A stretch of 64,000 nt of DNA, from positions 169,897-233,896 of the forward strand of contig NZ_JAABNP010000005.1 of assembly GCF_009928485.1 (NCBI RefSeq), written 5' to 3'. Below are positions 56,032 through 64,000 of the stretch, in pieces. The notes beneath the pieces are model-generated. The model did no database searches and was not told the origin of the DNA. It worked only from the letters and a program-made list of their open reading frames with translations. The position numbers were made by a program, and so were the translations under genes. Numbering within the stretch: position 1 is the stretch's first letter; every line of letters begins with the position of its first letter. This stretch comes from Clostridium sp. C2-6-12. GTDB lineage: Bacteria > Bacillota > Clostridia > Clostridiales > Clostridiaceae.

Positions 56032-56598
56032 TTGGAAGTTGACAAGAAGCTTATTATAAAATGTAAGAAATATGATAAGCTTTCTTTTAAGGAATTGTTT
56101 CAGATGTATGAAAAGTATTTATATTGCCTATGCTATAGCTATACACAAAATCAACAGGATGCATTAGATTTAGTGCAGGAAATATATATAAAAGTCTTTA
56201 ATAATATAAATAAATTTGATGACAATTTGCCTTTTCACCCTTGGATGAGAAGAATTTCAGTAAATACATGTCTAAATTTTAAAAGAACTAAAAAAAATAA
56301 TATTATTTCTTTAAATCAAAGTATAAATGAAGAAGAAGGAACTTTAGAAGATGTATTGCTTGCAGATGATCAGGTAGAAGATGAAATATTAAATTTAGAA
56401 ATTAAGGATATAATAAAAACTAATTTGAAGGAACTACCTGAAAAGTATAGAATTATTATAGTCCTTAGATACTATGAGAATCTTGATTATAATGAAATTG
56501 CAAAGTTGTTAAACAAGCCTTTAGGAACAGTCAAGACAGAACTGTACAGAGCTAAAGCACTTTTGAAAGATAAGCTTAAAAATGTGATGGAGGTGTAA
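56032..56598 (+). CDS. ECF RNA polymerase sigma factor
   Basis: 188 residues. Region 2 (FKELFQMYEKYLYCLCYSYTQNQQDALDLVQEIYIKVFNNINKFD...PWMRRISVNTCLNFKR) and region 4 (LPEKYRIIIVLRYYENLDYNEIAKLLNKPLGTVKTELYRAKALLK), no regions 1 or 3. I favour TTG 56032, 6 nt after AGGAGGGG; GTG 56026 is the alternative. Followed after 2 nt by a zinc anti-sigma gene, its likely controller. Confidence 0.9.
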   Translation: MEVDKKLIIKCKKYDKLSFKELFQMYEKYLYCLCYSYTQNQQDALDLVQEIYIKVFNNINKFDDNLPFHPWMRRISVNTCLNFKRTKKNNIISLNQSINEEEGTLEDVLLADDQVEDEILNLEIKDIIKTNLKELPEKYRIIIVLRYYENLDYNEIAKLLNKPLGTVKTELYRAKALLKDKLKNVMEV

Positions 56599-56600
56599 AT

Positions 56601-57059
56601 ATGAGTTGCAAACTTGATAAGCAGTTATTATATTCTTTAGCAGATAATACAATAGAACCTCTTGAAAGAATTTTTGTAGAAGAGCATTTAAAATATTGTG
56701 ATGAATGTAAAAAGGAATTACAGCAGATAAAAGAACTTGAAGCCGAGCTTAGTGAAGTTTCATTTGAAATTCCTATACCAGAAAAACTTTCAGTATTATC
56801 TCAGCTATTAGCTGAAAACTGTATCGATCAAATGGAAAATCAAGATATAAATTTAAGAAGGCATAACTATGAGGAAGAAATGAAAGTATTAAGAAGAACA
56901 ATTATAGAGGCGTATAAAGTTCCATTTAATAATCCTTATAATAAGTTTGTTGAAGATAAGCTGACAAAAGCAGCAGGTATTATAGGAAAGCCCGTTAAGA
57001 ATTATTGTAATAAGAAAATGTCTAAAATAAAGCTTCTTAAGCTTTTTAAGGTGGTGTAA
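56601..57059 (+). CDS. Soluble zinc-binding anti-sigma factor
   Basis: 152 residues. N-terminal ZAS motif EEHLKYCDECKKEL (H-x3-C-x2-C). Unlike RsiW-type anti-sigmas there is no membrane helix; the C-terminal half is basic and helical. It probably holds the adjacent sigma factor inactive in the cytoplasm, so a soluble signal rather than membrane proteolysis is likely (inference). Confidence 0.82.
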   Translation: MSCKLDKQLLYSLADNTIEPLERIFVEEHLKYCDECKKELQQIKELEAELSEVSFEIPIPEKLSVLSQLLAENCIDQMENQDINLRRHNYEEEMKVLRRTIIEAYKVPFNNPYNKFVEDKLTKAAGIIGKPVKNYCNKKMSKIKLLKLFKVV

Positions 57060-57062
57060 AAC

Positions 57063-57722
57063 ATGACATTTTTAATTATTATATTAAAAATATTCTTCAT
57101 ATTAATGCTGATATTATTATCAATACTTGTTCTTACCTTATTTATTCCTTTTAATTATTGCATGAATGGGAAAATAGAGGGACATATTGTAGGTGGTGTA
57201 GATATAAGATGGTTATTTGGATTAGTTAAGGTTATTGTTTGCAAATATGAGGATAAGCCTGAAATAAAATTAGTTTTTTGTGGATTAAACATTTTTAGTA
57301 AAAAGTTAATTGAAGATAATGAAAAAAATCAGAAGAAACCTGATAAAAAAGAAAAGTCTAAGAAAAAATATAAGTCAAAAAGAAGTTTTGGCAAAGATTT
57401 ATTGATAGAATTTTTTAAGTATTTTAAAGATATAATTAATATTGTTAAGCCTAAATATTTTAAAATAAGTGGAGCTTATGGTTTTGAAGACCCTTCATTA
57501 ACAGGAATGGTTTTAGGAATAATAAGTATAATTAAGGGGGCAGTTCCAAAGGCTCAAATTTACGTGGAACCAGATTTTGAAGAGGAACTTATAAATATTG
57601 AAGTTGAAATTAATGGAGACATAAAAGTCTATGTGATTTGCTATAGAACTCTTAAGCTAATTATAAAAAAAGAAATAAGAAAGTTTTTGTTTAAAAAATC
57701 AAAAACTGTTGAAACTTTTTAG
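57063..57722 (+). CDS. DUF2953 family membrane protein (YtfI-like)
   Basis: 219 residues with one N-terminal membrane segment pair (FLIIILKIFFILMLILLSILVLTLFIPF), a Lys-rich middle, and YFKISGAYGFEDPSLTGMVLG typical of DUF2953. In Bacillus the homologue ytfI sits before ytfJ, exactly as here, which suggests a sporulation role. 3 nt after the anti-sigma gene. Confidence 0.85.
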   Translation: MTFLIIILKIFFILMLILLSILVLTLFIPFNYCMNGKIEGHIVGGVDIRWLFGLVKVIVCKYEDKPEIKLVFCGLNIFSKKLIEDNEKNQKKPDKKEKSKKKYKSKRSFGKDLLIEFFKYFKDIINIVKPKYFKISGAYGFEDPSLTGMVLGIISIIKGAVPKAQIYVEPDFEEELINIEVEINGDIKVYVICYRTLKLIIKKEIRKFLFKKSKTVETF

Positions 57723-57785
57723 AAGAAGTATGTGTATTAAATAATATAGAGTTAGAAAATATATAAATTTTAGGAGGAAATGATT

Positions 57786-58175
57786 ATGGAAAATAACACA
57801 ATGAAAGAAAGCTTTGATTCACTATTTAGTAACCTAGAGAAATTTATAAAGACAGAAACAGTTGTAGGGCAGCCTATAGTAGTAGGAGAAGTAACACTTG
57901 TACCTATTATAAGTGTTATGTTTGGATGTGGAACAGGAGGCGGAACTGGTAGCGACAATAAAGGAATGACTGGAAATGGTGCTGGCGGTGGTGGCGGTGC
58001 AAGAATATCACCAAATGCAATTTTAGTAATTAAGAAAGATGAAGTTACTATGCTTCCAGTAAAAGGCAAAAATAATTTGGATAATCTTATTAACATGGTA
58101 CCTGATATAGTATCTAAGATAAACTTCAAAAAGGAAAATGGTGCTTGTTCTTGTGAAGAAGCAAAAGAAGAATAA
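57786..58175 (+). CDS. ytfJ: GerW/YtfJ sporulation protein
   Basis: 129 residues. VVGQPIVVGEVTLVPIISVMFGCGTGGGTG, a Gly-rich loop, GARISPNAILVIKKDEV and a Cys-containing tail (CSCEEAKEE) match the GerW family of spore proteins. ATG 57786 is 8 nt after AGGAGG; ATG 57780 is too close. Ends the sigma/ytfI/ytfJ cluster. Confidence 0.92.
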   Translation: MENNTMKESFDSLFSNLEKFIKTETVVGQPIVVGEVTLVPIISVMFGCGTGGGTGSDNKGMTGNGAGGGGGARISPNAILVIKKDEVTMLPVKGKNNLDNLINMVPDIVSKINFKKENGACSCEEAKEE

Positions 58176-58202
58176 AGTTAAAGCATAAGTAATGCAAGAA
58201 AT

Positions 58203-58257
58203 AAAGTATCCTAAAAAATAAGTTTTATATTAAACTGATTTTTAGGATACTTTTTAT
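58203..58257 (+). terminator. Terminator after ytfJ
   Basis: AAAGTATCCTAAAAA (58203-58217) pairs with TTTTTAGGATACTTT (58239-58253), followed by TTATT. Confidence 0.85.
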
Positions 58258-58271
58258 TGTGCAGAAAAATA

Positions 58272-58305
58272 TTTCTATGATTTAAGAGGATTAAAATCAT
58301 AGAAA
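58272..58305 (+). other. Hairpin upstream of GGDEF/HD-GYP gene
   Basis: TTTCTATGATTT (58272-58283) pairs exactly with AAATCATAGAAA (58294-58305), loop 10 nt. No T-run follows, so it is not a plain terminator. It lies 100 nt before the start of the c-di-GMP enzyme and could be an operator or leader stem. Confidence 0.4.
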
Positions 58306-58405
58306 ACTATAAATGAAGTATATAGAAGAGAAGTAGACATTTCTATTTGTGAATGGTAAAGTTCAATATAATATATGACAAAATAAAAGAAGGATTGTTG
58401 AAGAT

Positions 58406-60184
58406 ATGGAAGAAATTAATTTAATAGAAATATATAAAGCATTTCTAAGTAATATACCATGCCCTGTCTGGATTGTAGGAGCTGATTTAAAAATAATATT
58501 TTTAAATAAGTTCTATGAAAAGCAATACAATATTAATTTGAAAGATGCTATAGGTAAGTCTATTGAAGAAGTTTTACCTATAGAAAAATCTAAAATATTT
58601 AATGAAGAATTATATGAAAAATTAGATAAATCTGAAGTGCATATTGTTGAGTCATTGATCGGAAAAAATTGTATTCAATGTATTGTATTTTCTATGCTAT
58701 ATGACATGGGGAAATCTAATGCTATGGCTGGAGTTTTACTGGATATAACGGATAGAAAATTAAAAGAAGCTGATGTAGAAAATCAAAAGAATATATTAAG
58801 AACAATAATTGATGCAGTCCCAGAGTCAATTTTTTATAAGGATAAGGAAAGTAAATTTATTGGATACAATAAAAAGTTTGGCGACTTTTATAATAAAAGA
58901 GGCATCAAAGAAATTTTAGGTAAAACCGACTTGGAAATATATGATGATAAAGTAGTAGCACAAAACTTTATCAAACAGGATAAAAGAATTATGAAAACAA
59001 AAAAAGCTACTTATTATGAGCATAGAATAAAAGATGACAAAGGAAATGATATAGTAGAAGAAAATGTTAAAATACCTGTGCTCGATAAAAATGGAGATGT
59101 ATGGGGATTGGTAGGACTATCAAGGGATATAACTGAAAGAAAAGTAATGGAAGAAAGATTAAGATATTTAAGCGAAATAGATATACTTACGGGGTTGTAT
59201 AATAGGTATAGTTTTGAAGAGAAAATTAGAGAGTTAATTTCTGAAGAAAATCTTCCATTAGGAATTATTATGGGGGATGTAAATGGTCTTAAATTAATAA
59301 ATGATACTTTTGGTCACTTAGAAGGTGATATCCTTTTAAAAAATATTTCACAGATATTAAAAGAAGTCTGCACACCAAAGGGGTATGTGTTTAGATGGGG
59401 TGGAGATGAATTTATAATTCTCATACCAAATTGTAATGAATCACAGTGTGAAGATATAATTCAAGATATTACAAGAAAATGCGAAGAAGTAGAGTATGAA
59501 TATGTAAATTTAAGTATTGCATTAGGTGAGGGAATAATTTATAAAGTAGAGGAAAATATATATGATTGCATTATGAAAATAGAGGAAAAAGTATATCGTC
59601 AAAAATTATTAGAAAAGAAGAGTATCAAAAGTTCTATTACAAATTCCTTGAAAAAAAGTTTAGAAGAAAAAACTATGGAAACTAATGAGCATACAGAAAG
59701 AGTTGCTACATATGCATCAATAATAGGAAAAAAGATGAAATTAAGGATTTCAGAGCTGGATGAATTAGTTTTAGCGGCAAAATTGCATGATATAGGGAAA
59801 ATAGCAATTAATGAAGAAATACTATTAAAGCCAGGTAAATTGAGTAAAGATGAATTTGAAATAATAAAAAGCCATACTGAAAAAGGATATAGAATAATAA
59901 ATGCTTCAAGTGAACTTGGAAATGTTGCTAAATGTATATTGACACACCATGAAAGATGGGATGGTAATGGATATCCATTAGGATTAAAGGGAGAAGAGAT
60001 ACCTTTAATGGCAAGAATTATAAGTGTTGTAGATTCTTATGATGTTATGACTAGTAATAGAGTATATAAAAAGGCTATTACTAAAGATGAAGCAATGAAA
60101 GAACTTAAAAATTGTGCAGGTACCCAATTTGATCCTGAAATAGTTAAATATTTTATAACTTATATTGATGAACGAGGGGCATGA
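58406..60184 (+). CDS. PAS-PAS-GGDEF-HD-GYP c-di-GMP turnover protein
   Basis: 592 residues, no membrane helix. Two PAS domains (~10-115 and ~125-250), GGDEF domain with intact RWGGDEF (332-336 for GGDEF), and HD-GYP phosphodiesterase with LHDIGK (H461, D462), THHERWDGNGYP (GYP at 522-524). No RxxD inhibitory site precedes GGDEF. It could both make and break c-di-GMP, with PAS domains choosing. Plausible input to the two riboswitches and the PilZ-like synthase in this window. ATG behind AAGGATTG. Confidence 0.93.
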   Translation: MEEINLIEIYKAFLSNIPCPVWIVGADLKIIFLNKFYEKQYNINLKDAIGKSIEEVLPIEKSKIFNEELYEKLDKSEVHIVESLIGKNCIQCIVFSMLYDMGKSNAMAGVLLDITDRKLKEADVENQKNILRTIIDAVPESIFYKDKESKFIGYNKKFGDFYNKRGIKEILGKTDLEIYDDKVVAQNFIKQDKRIMKTKKATYYEHRIKDDKGNDIVEENVKIPVLDKNGDVWGLVGLSRDITERKVMEERLRYLSEIDILTGLYNRYSFEEKIRELISEENLPLGIIMGDVNGLKLINDTFGHLEGDILLKNISQILKEVCTPKGYVFRWGGDEFIILIPNCNESQCEDIIQDITRKCEEVEYEYVNLSIALGEGIIYKVEENIYDCIMKIEEKVYRQKLLEKKSIKSSITNSLKKSLEEKTMETNEHTERVATYASIIGKKMKLRISELDELVLAAKLHDIGKIAINEEILLKPGKLSKDEFEIIKSHTEKGYRIINASSELGNVAKCILTHHERWDGNGYPLGLKGEEIPLMARIISVVDSYDVMTSNRVYKKAITKDEAMKELKNCAGTQFDPEIVKYFITYIDERGA

Positions 60185-60228
60185 ATTTGTTATAGTTAAA
60201 TTAAATATAAATCCAAGGAGGAATTAAT

Positions 60229-61041
60229 ATGTATAGTAAAATAATGGAGTCGGTAGAATATATAAGGAGTAAGGTAAACAGAAATCCTAAAATAGCTGTT
60301 ATTCTTGGTTCTGGATTAGGAGACTTAGTTAATTCAGTTGAAGATCCAGAGGATTTAGCCTATGAAAGTATTCCCAATTTCCCAGTTTCAACAGTTAAAG
60401 GGCATGAAGGTAAATTAGTATTTGGAAAAATTAATGGAATAGAAGTGTTGCTAATGCAAGGAAGATTTCATTATTATGAGGGGTATACTATGAAGGAAGT
60501 TACCTATCCAGTATATGTAATGAAACAATTAGGCATTGAAAAAATCGTAGTAACTAATGCGTGTGGAGGTATAAATACCAACTTTGAACCAGGAACTTTA
60601 ATGCTTATTAAAGATTTTATTAATTTATTTGGTACTAATCCTTTAATTGGTGTTAATGATGAAAGATTAGGAACAAGATTTCCTGATATGTCAGAACCAT
60701 ATAAATTAGAACTTATAAACAAAGCTAAAAAAATAGCTGATGAATTAGGAATAAAATATGGTGAAGGTGTTTATGCTGGTTTTACTGGACCATATTATGA
60801 AACTGCTGCTGAAATTGTAATGATTGGAAGACATGGAGCAGATGCAGTTGGAATGTCAACAGTCCCAGAAACAATTGTAGCAAACTATCTTGGGATGGAA
60901 GTGCTTGGAATTGCATGTATTACTAATATGGCAACAGGTATACAAAAAGTTAAGCATTCACATGAAAGAGTTGTAGAAACTGCAAAAAAGGCTTCTGCAG
61001 ATCTTTGTAGATGGGTAGTTAGAATTATTGAAGAAATATAA
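60229..61041 (+). CDS. punA: Purine nucleoside phosphorylase
   Basis: 270 residues, trimeric PNP type. Splits inosine/guanosine to base and ribose-1-phosphate. AVILGSGLGDLVNSVE, FPVSTVKGHEGKLVFG, QGRFHYYEGYTMKEVTYPVYVMKQLG, NACGGINTNFEPG and GADAVGMSTVPETIVANYLGMEVLGIACITN are family hallmarks. ATG behind AAGGAGGAA, 44 nt after the GGDEF gene. Confidence 0.96.
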   Translation: MYSKIMESVEYIRSKVNRNPKIAVILGSGLGDLVNSVEDPEDLAYESIPNFPVSTVKGHEGKLVFGKINGIEVLLMQGRFHYYEGYTMKEVTYPVYVMKQLGIEKIVVTNACGGINTNFEPGTLMLIKDFINLFGTNPLIGVNDERLGTRFPDMSEPYKLELINKAKKIADELGIKYGEGVYAGFTGPYYETAAEIVMIGRHGADAVGMSTVPETIVANYLGMEVLGIACITNMATGIQKVKHSHERVVETAKKASADLCRWVVRIIEEI

Positions 61042-61148
61042 TAACAAGAAAATAATATTATAGATTCATAAAAACATTTTTAAATGTCAAGTGATTAACT
61101 TATAAATTTTTATATAGTTTAAATATCAGTATATATAAATTTTAAAAC

Positions 61149-61202
61149 AAAACCATGCATAGATAGAAGTAAACATCTATATGCATGGTTTTGTATTACA
61201 GG
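61149..61202. terminator. Bidirectional terminator between punA and MerR regulator
   Basis: AAAACCATGCAT (61149-61160) pairs with ATGCATGGTTTT (61191-61202), with an inner ATAGA / TCTAT stem, between convergent genes. Confidence 0.85.
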
Positions 61203-61231
61203 TTATTCTTTTAAAAAGAGCTTTTTAAGGT

Positions 61232-61993
61232 CTACTTCTTTTGGGTGTATATTAAAATAGAATCTCTTAAGAAAGCAGCGAGTCCAGGTTGTTCTTTATC
61301 ATAATATTTAGTGAATCTTTCATCTTCCACATACATTTGGGCAAGTCCTGCATGAGCTTCTTTTGAGTAATTATTCCAAGTGTATCCTAGCCAAGTACGA
61401 TGTAAATCAGCAGCCTTTTGTGCCAGATCACTTGCTGGATCTTTAGTTTCAAATGCAGCTTTCAGCGTTTCAATAATTTCGCTGCCTAATCTTTCATATT
61501 CACTATATTGTTCTTTGGTCATATTTTTAAATTTTTCATTTGAATTGTTAATAACTGTATCTCCATATTTTTTCCGTATTTCATTTCCGTACTTTTCTTC
61601 ATTATCTTTAATAAGTTTTTCTTTAAACCCTTCAAATTTTTCTTTATCGCTCATTATGATTCTCCCTTCGGCTTCAGCTATTGTTTTATCAACATTAGCT
61701 ATTAGAATATCCAATTGATTTTTTTTTGCAAGAAGTTTTTCACGATGTTTTTTTAGTGCAGTAGCGCTATCAAAGTTTGGCGAAGTGATTATTTCTCCTA
61801 TGCTTTCCAAACTTACACCTAACTCTCTATAAAATAGTATTTGTTGCAATTTATTAACTTCTTGATGTCCATAAATTCGATATCCAGATGAATTTATTCT
61901 TGCCGGCTTAAGAATTCCTATTTCATCATAATATCTAAGAGTTCTAGTACTGACACCTGCCAATTTGCTTAGTTTTTGCACTGTGTATTCCAT
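61232..61993 (-). CDS. TipAL-like MerR-family regulator
   Basis: 253 residues. N-terminal MerR winged helix (YTVQKLSKLAGVSTRTLRYYDEIGILKPARINSSGYRIYGHQEVNKLQQI), coiled-coil dimer helix (~75-115) and a TipAS-type ligand domain (~125-250: AADLHRTWLGYTWNNYSKEAHAGLAQMYVEDERFTKYYDKEQPGLAAFL). TipAS binds hydrophobic compounds including peptide antibiotics. Its own promoter is MerR-type. ATG at 61993 behind AAGGAGGTG. Confidence 0.92.
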   Translation of the reverse strand: MEYTVQKLSKLAGVSTRTLRYYDEIGILKPARINSSGYRIYGHQEVNKLQQILFYRELGVSLESIGEIITSPNFDSATALKKHREKLLAKKNQLDILIANVDKTIAEAEGRIIMSDKEKFEGFKEKLIKDNEEKYGNEIRKKYGDTVINNSNEKFKNMTKEQYSEYERLGSEIIETLKAAFETKDPASDLAQKAADLHRTWLGYTWNNYSKEAHAGLAQMYVEDERFTKYYDKEQPGLAAFLRDSILIYTQKK

Positions 61994-62015
61994 GTGTGCA
62001 CCTCCTTACAAGATT

Positions 62016-62046
62016 AATTTACACCTTAACGCAGCGTTAATGTCAA
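62016..62046 (-). promoter_or_regulatory. MerR-type promoter with 19-bp spacer and operator
   Basis: On the minus strand TTGACA (62046-62041) and TAAATT (62021-62016) are separated by 19 bp, two more than optimal. The dyad TTAACGCAGCGTTAA (62026-62040) fills the spacer. This is the classic MerR/TipA arrangement in which the regulator twists DNA to activate, here its own gene. Confidence 0.8.
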
Positions 62047-62205
62047 TAGAAAAATAAAAATATTATTATTGTGCTCGTATTTAATTGAAATATTGAAAGT
62101 GATATAATTATTATAAAATTTGACATTATTATCTTTTTGTGGAGCAAATATAGAGATTTTGTTGATTTTTATATTATAAAATGTTATTTATGAGGAGGCA
62201 AAGAT

Positions 62206-63918
62206 ATGAAATGGTTTATTGATCTAAAACTAAGGTTTAAATTGGGATTTAGTTTTCTTTTAGTTTCTCTATTTGTATTAATAGTTGGAATTATAGGAGT
62301 ATCAAGTATGAACGAAATAAATTCTAATGCAGATATTTTATACACAGAAGATTTTCAAGCCTTAAAAACCCTCCAACAAGTTAATACAAATTCATTACAT
62401 ATACGTTTGGAGGTTCTTAATTTAGTTAATAGTAGAGATTCAAAGAAAGTTAATGCAGCAAAGCAAAAAATAGCAAACATTAGAAAGTCAAATGATGAAT
62501 TGCTAAAAAAGTATGAACAGTCTAATTTGTCAGCAGAAGAAATTAAATTATATGAAATAGTCAAAAAGGATTTAATGGAGTATAGAAACTCATGTGATAA
62601 GATAATAGGTTTTGTAAGTGATGAAAAATATGATGAAGCAATGAGCAATAGTAATGAAAGTGCGGCAATAAGAGAAAACTTAACAAATAGTATTGATGAG
62701 TTAGTTAAGATAGTTGAAAATAAATCAGAAGAAAAAAATAATTCAAATAATACAATATTTAAGACAACTTCATTCTTAGTGATGATTATAGGAGTAGTTG
62801 GATTTATTATTGCTATATTACTTGGCATGATTATAACTGCAATGATTTCTAGGAACTTTAAAAAGATTTTAAGATTTTCAGAAAGTTTGGAAAAGGGGGA
62901 TTTAACCAGTTCAATAGAAATTAATTCGAAAGACGAAATAGGAGATGTAGCAAGAGCATTAAATAACGCAAATGGAGAAATAAGAGAATTAATAAAGGAA
63001 ATTAGAGAAGGAGCTAATCAGATTAGCTGTTCTGGTCAAGAGTTGTCAGCTAACACTCAAGAAGTTTCAGCTAAGATGGATGAAATAAATGATGCAACGG
63101 AGCAGATAGCAAGAGGCACTCAAGATTTAAGTGCTACTACTGAGGAAGTGAGTGCATCAGCAGAAGAAATTGGAGCTACCACTAATGAACTTGCAAATAA
63201 AGCAAGTGGAGCTGCTGTTTCTGTTAATGAAATTAGGAATAGGTCTTTAGAAATTAAGAGAAAAGCTGCTGAGAGCATGAAACAAGGGAATTTGATTTAT
63301 GAACAAAAGAAAGAGAATATTGTAAAAGCAATAGAAGATGGCAAAGTAGTTCAAGAAGTTAAAGTAATGGCAGATGCTATAAGTGATATAGCAGCACAAA
63401 CTAATCTCCTTGCATTAAATGCAGCAATAGAAGCTGCAAGAGCTGGAGAACAAGGAAAAGGATTTGCAGTAGTTGCAGAAGAGGTAAGGCAACTTGCAGA
63501 ACAATCAGCAGAAGCTGTTTCAAACATACAAGCTATGGTAATGCAAGTACAGAGTGCTGTTGAAAATTTGGCTCAAAGTGGTGAAGATATACTTGCTTAT
63601 ATAGCCAATAATGTAAAGCCAGATTATGAATTACTTATGGAAACTGGAATCCAATATGAAAAGGATGCAGAATTTGTTAATGGGATAACAGAAGAATTTG
63701 CAGCATCATCAAAGCAGATCAATGAAGTTATATATCAAATTAATAATGCAATGCAAAATGTTTCAGCAACTGCTGAGGAATCAGGCGCGGGTTCAGAAGA
63801 GGTGTTAGCCAATGTTACTCAAATAACAAAAGCTGTTAGTGGAATTTCAAAATCTGCTCAAAGTCAGGCAGAACTTTCTTTAAAACTTAACGAGATGATT
63901 AAAAAATTTAAGGCATAA
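62206..63918 (+). CDS. Transmembrane methyl-accepting chemotaxis protein
   Basis: 570 residues. First helix ~12-32 ([20 protein letters not shown]), a 4-helix-bundle sensor (~33-185) outside the cell, second helix ~190-212, HAMP (~213-265), and a signalling domain with [46 protein letters not shown]. Ligand unknown. ATG behind GAGGAGGCAAAG. The last 82 nt of the window after its stop are AT-rich with no feature. Confidence 0.94.
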   Translation: MKWFIDLKLRFKLGFSFLLVSLFVLIVGIIGVSSMNEINSNADILYTEDFQALKTLQQVNTNSLHIRLEVLNLVNSRDSKKVNAAKQKIANIRKSNDELLKKYEQSNLSAEEIKLYEIVKKDLMEYRNSCDKIIGFVSDEKYDEAMSNSNESAAIRENLTNSIDELVKIVENKSEEKNNSNNTIFKTTSFLVMIIGVVGFIIAILLGMIITAMISRNFKKILRFSESLEKGDLTSSIEINSKDEIGDVARALNNANGEIRELIKEIREGANQISCSGQELSANTQEVSAKMDEINDATEQIARGTQDLSATTEEVSASAEEIGATTNELANKASGAAVSVNEIRNRSLEIKRKAAESMKQGNLIYEQKKENIVKAIEDGKVVQEVKVMADAISDIAAQTNLLALNAAIEAARAGEQGKGFAVVAEEVRQLAEQSAEAVSNIQAMVMQVQSAVENLAQSGEDILAYIANNVKPDYELLMETGIQYEKDAEFVNGITEEFAASSKQINEVIYQINNAMQNVSATAEESGAGSEEVLANVTQITKAVSGISKSAQSQAELSLKLNEMIKKFKA

Positions 63919-64000
63919 ATTTTTTATATATATTTCTATTATATTATGCGAATCAACAGTAAAAAAATAATAAAAGAAACACAGCAATAATTAGTATAAA

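Noticed and set aside
62355..62828. 157-codon minus-strand open frame inside the chemoreceptor gene
   Set aside because: Hydrophobic antisense shadow of a helical coding region, no start signals.

Overview
The window looks like chromosomal DNA of a low-GC, spore-forming anaerobe of the genus Clostridium (sensu stricto). Signs are the AT-rich sequence with strong AGGAGG-type ribosome binding sites, long palindromic terminators, two c-di-GMP-II riboswitches, a GerW/YtfJ sporulation protein with its DUF2953 partner, and clostridial assimilatory sulfate genes using an AprA-type reductase. A solventogenic species near C. beijerinckii is my guess from overall gene flavour, not something I could test. 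No tRNA, rRNA, CRISPR array, prophage or intact insertion sequence was seen.

Layout. 1-5.5 kb: 3' part of a membrane VWA protein, an FAD/Rieske oxidoreductase, and an ammonium transporter behind an ANTAR-type antitermination leader. 5.8-13.3 kb: a c-di-GMP-II riboswitch with terminator, then four genes for an extracellular polysaccharide: a triple NodB-domain protein with one intact site, a PilZ-like/GT2 synthase fusion, a degenerate deacetylase with a C-terminal beta-sandwich region, and a GH18-like hydrolase. 13.4-18 kb: NADP-isocitrate dehydrogenase and a Fur-box-controlled feoA-feoA-feoB-small Cys-rich protein operon. 18.2-21.7 kb: pilT, a second c-di-GMP-II riboswitch, prepilin peptidase, and a VWA-like surface protein lacking its 5' end. 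21.8-30.7 kb: sulfate uptake (Sbp-CysT-CysW-CysA) and activation/reduction (AprA-type reductase, ferredoxin, CysD, CysN).

31-36.9 kb: a beta-CASP metallo-hydrolase with an apparent ATT start, a DUF1304 protein, a divergent XRE-cupin regulator/azlCD pair. 36-39.8 kb: AraC regulator divergent from a domain-permuted GH3 glycosidase. 40-44.4 kb: BlaI repressor, M56 peptidase, and a BceRS-like two-component system. 44.6-47.1 kb: a zinc-ribbon mini-protein, and a FIST protein followed by a soluble chemoreceptor. 47.2-50.8 kb: AraC regulator divergent from a GH31 alpha-xylosidase. 51-56 kb: PHP phosphoesterase, secreted ComEC-like metallo-hydrolase, and a BceAB-type ABC transporter without its own two-component system. 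55.9-58.2 kb: an ECF sigma factor with an ECF-like promoter, soluble zinc anti-sigma, DUF2953 and GerW. 58.4-63.9 kb: PAS-PAS-GGDEF-HD-GYP protein, purine nucleoside phosphorylase, TipAL-like MerR regulator with a 19-bp-spacer promoter, and a transmembrane chemoreceptor.

The most coherent theme is c-di-GMP. Two riboswitches with downstream terminators, a synthase with a PilZ-like domain and a GGDEF/HD-GYP enzyme lie in one window. In both riboswitches the terminator stem reuses the 3' end of the aptamer, so I infer that both are ON switches promoting polysaccharide and type IV pilus functions when c-di-GMP is high. The riboswitch-polysaccharide operon is the best candidate for an under-described system here.
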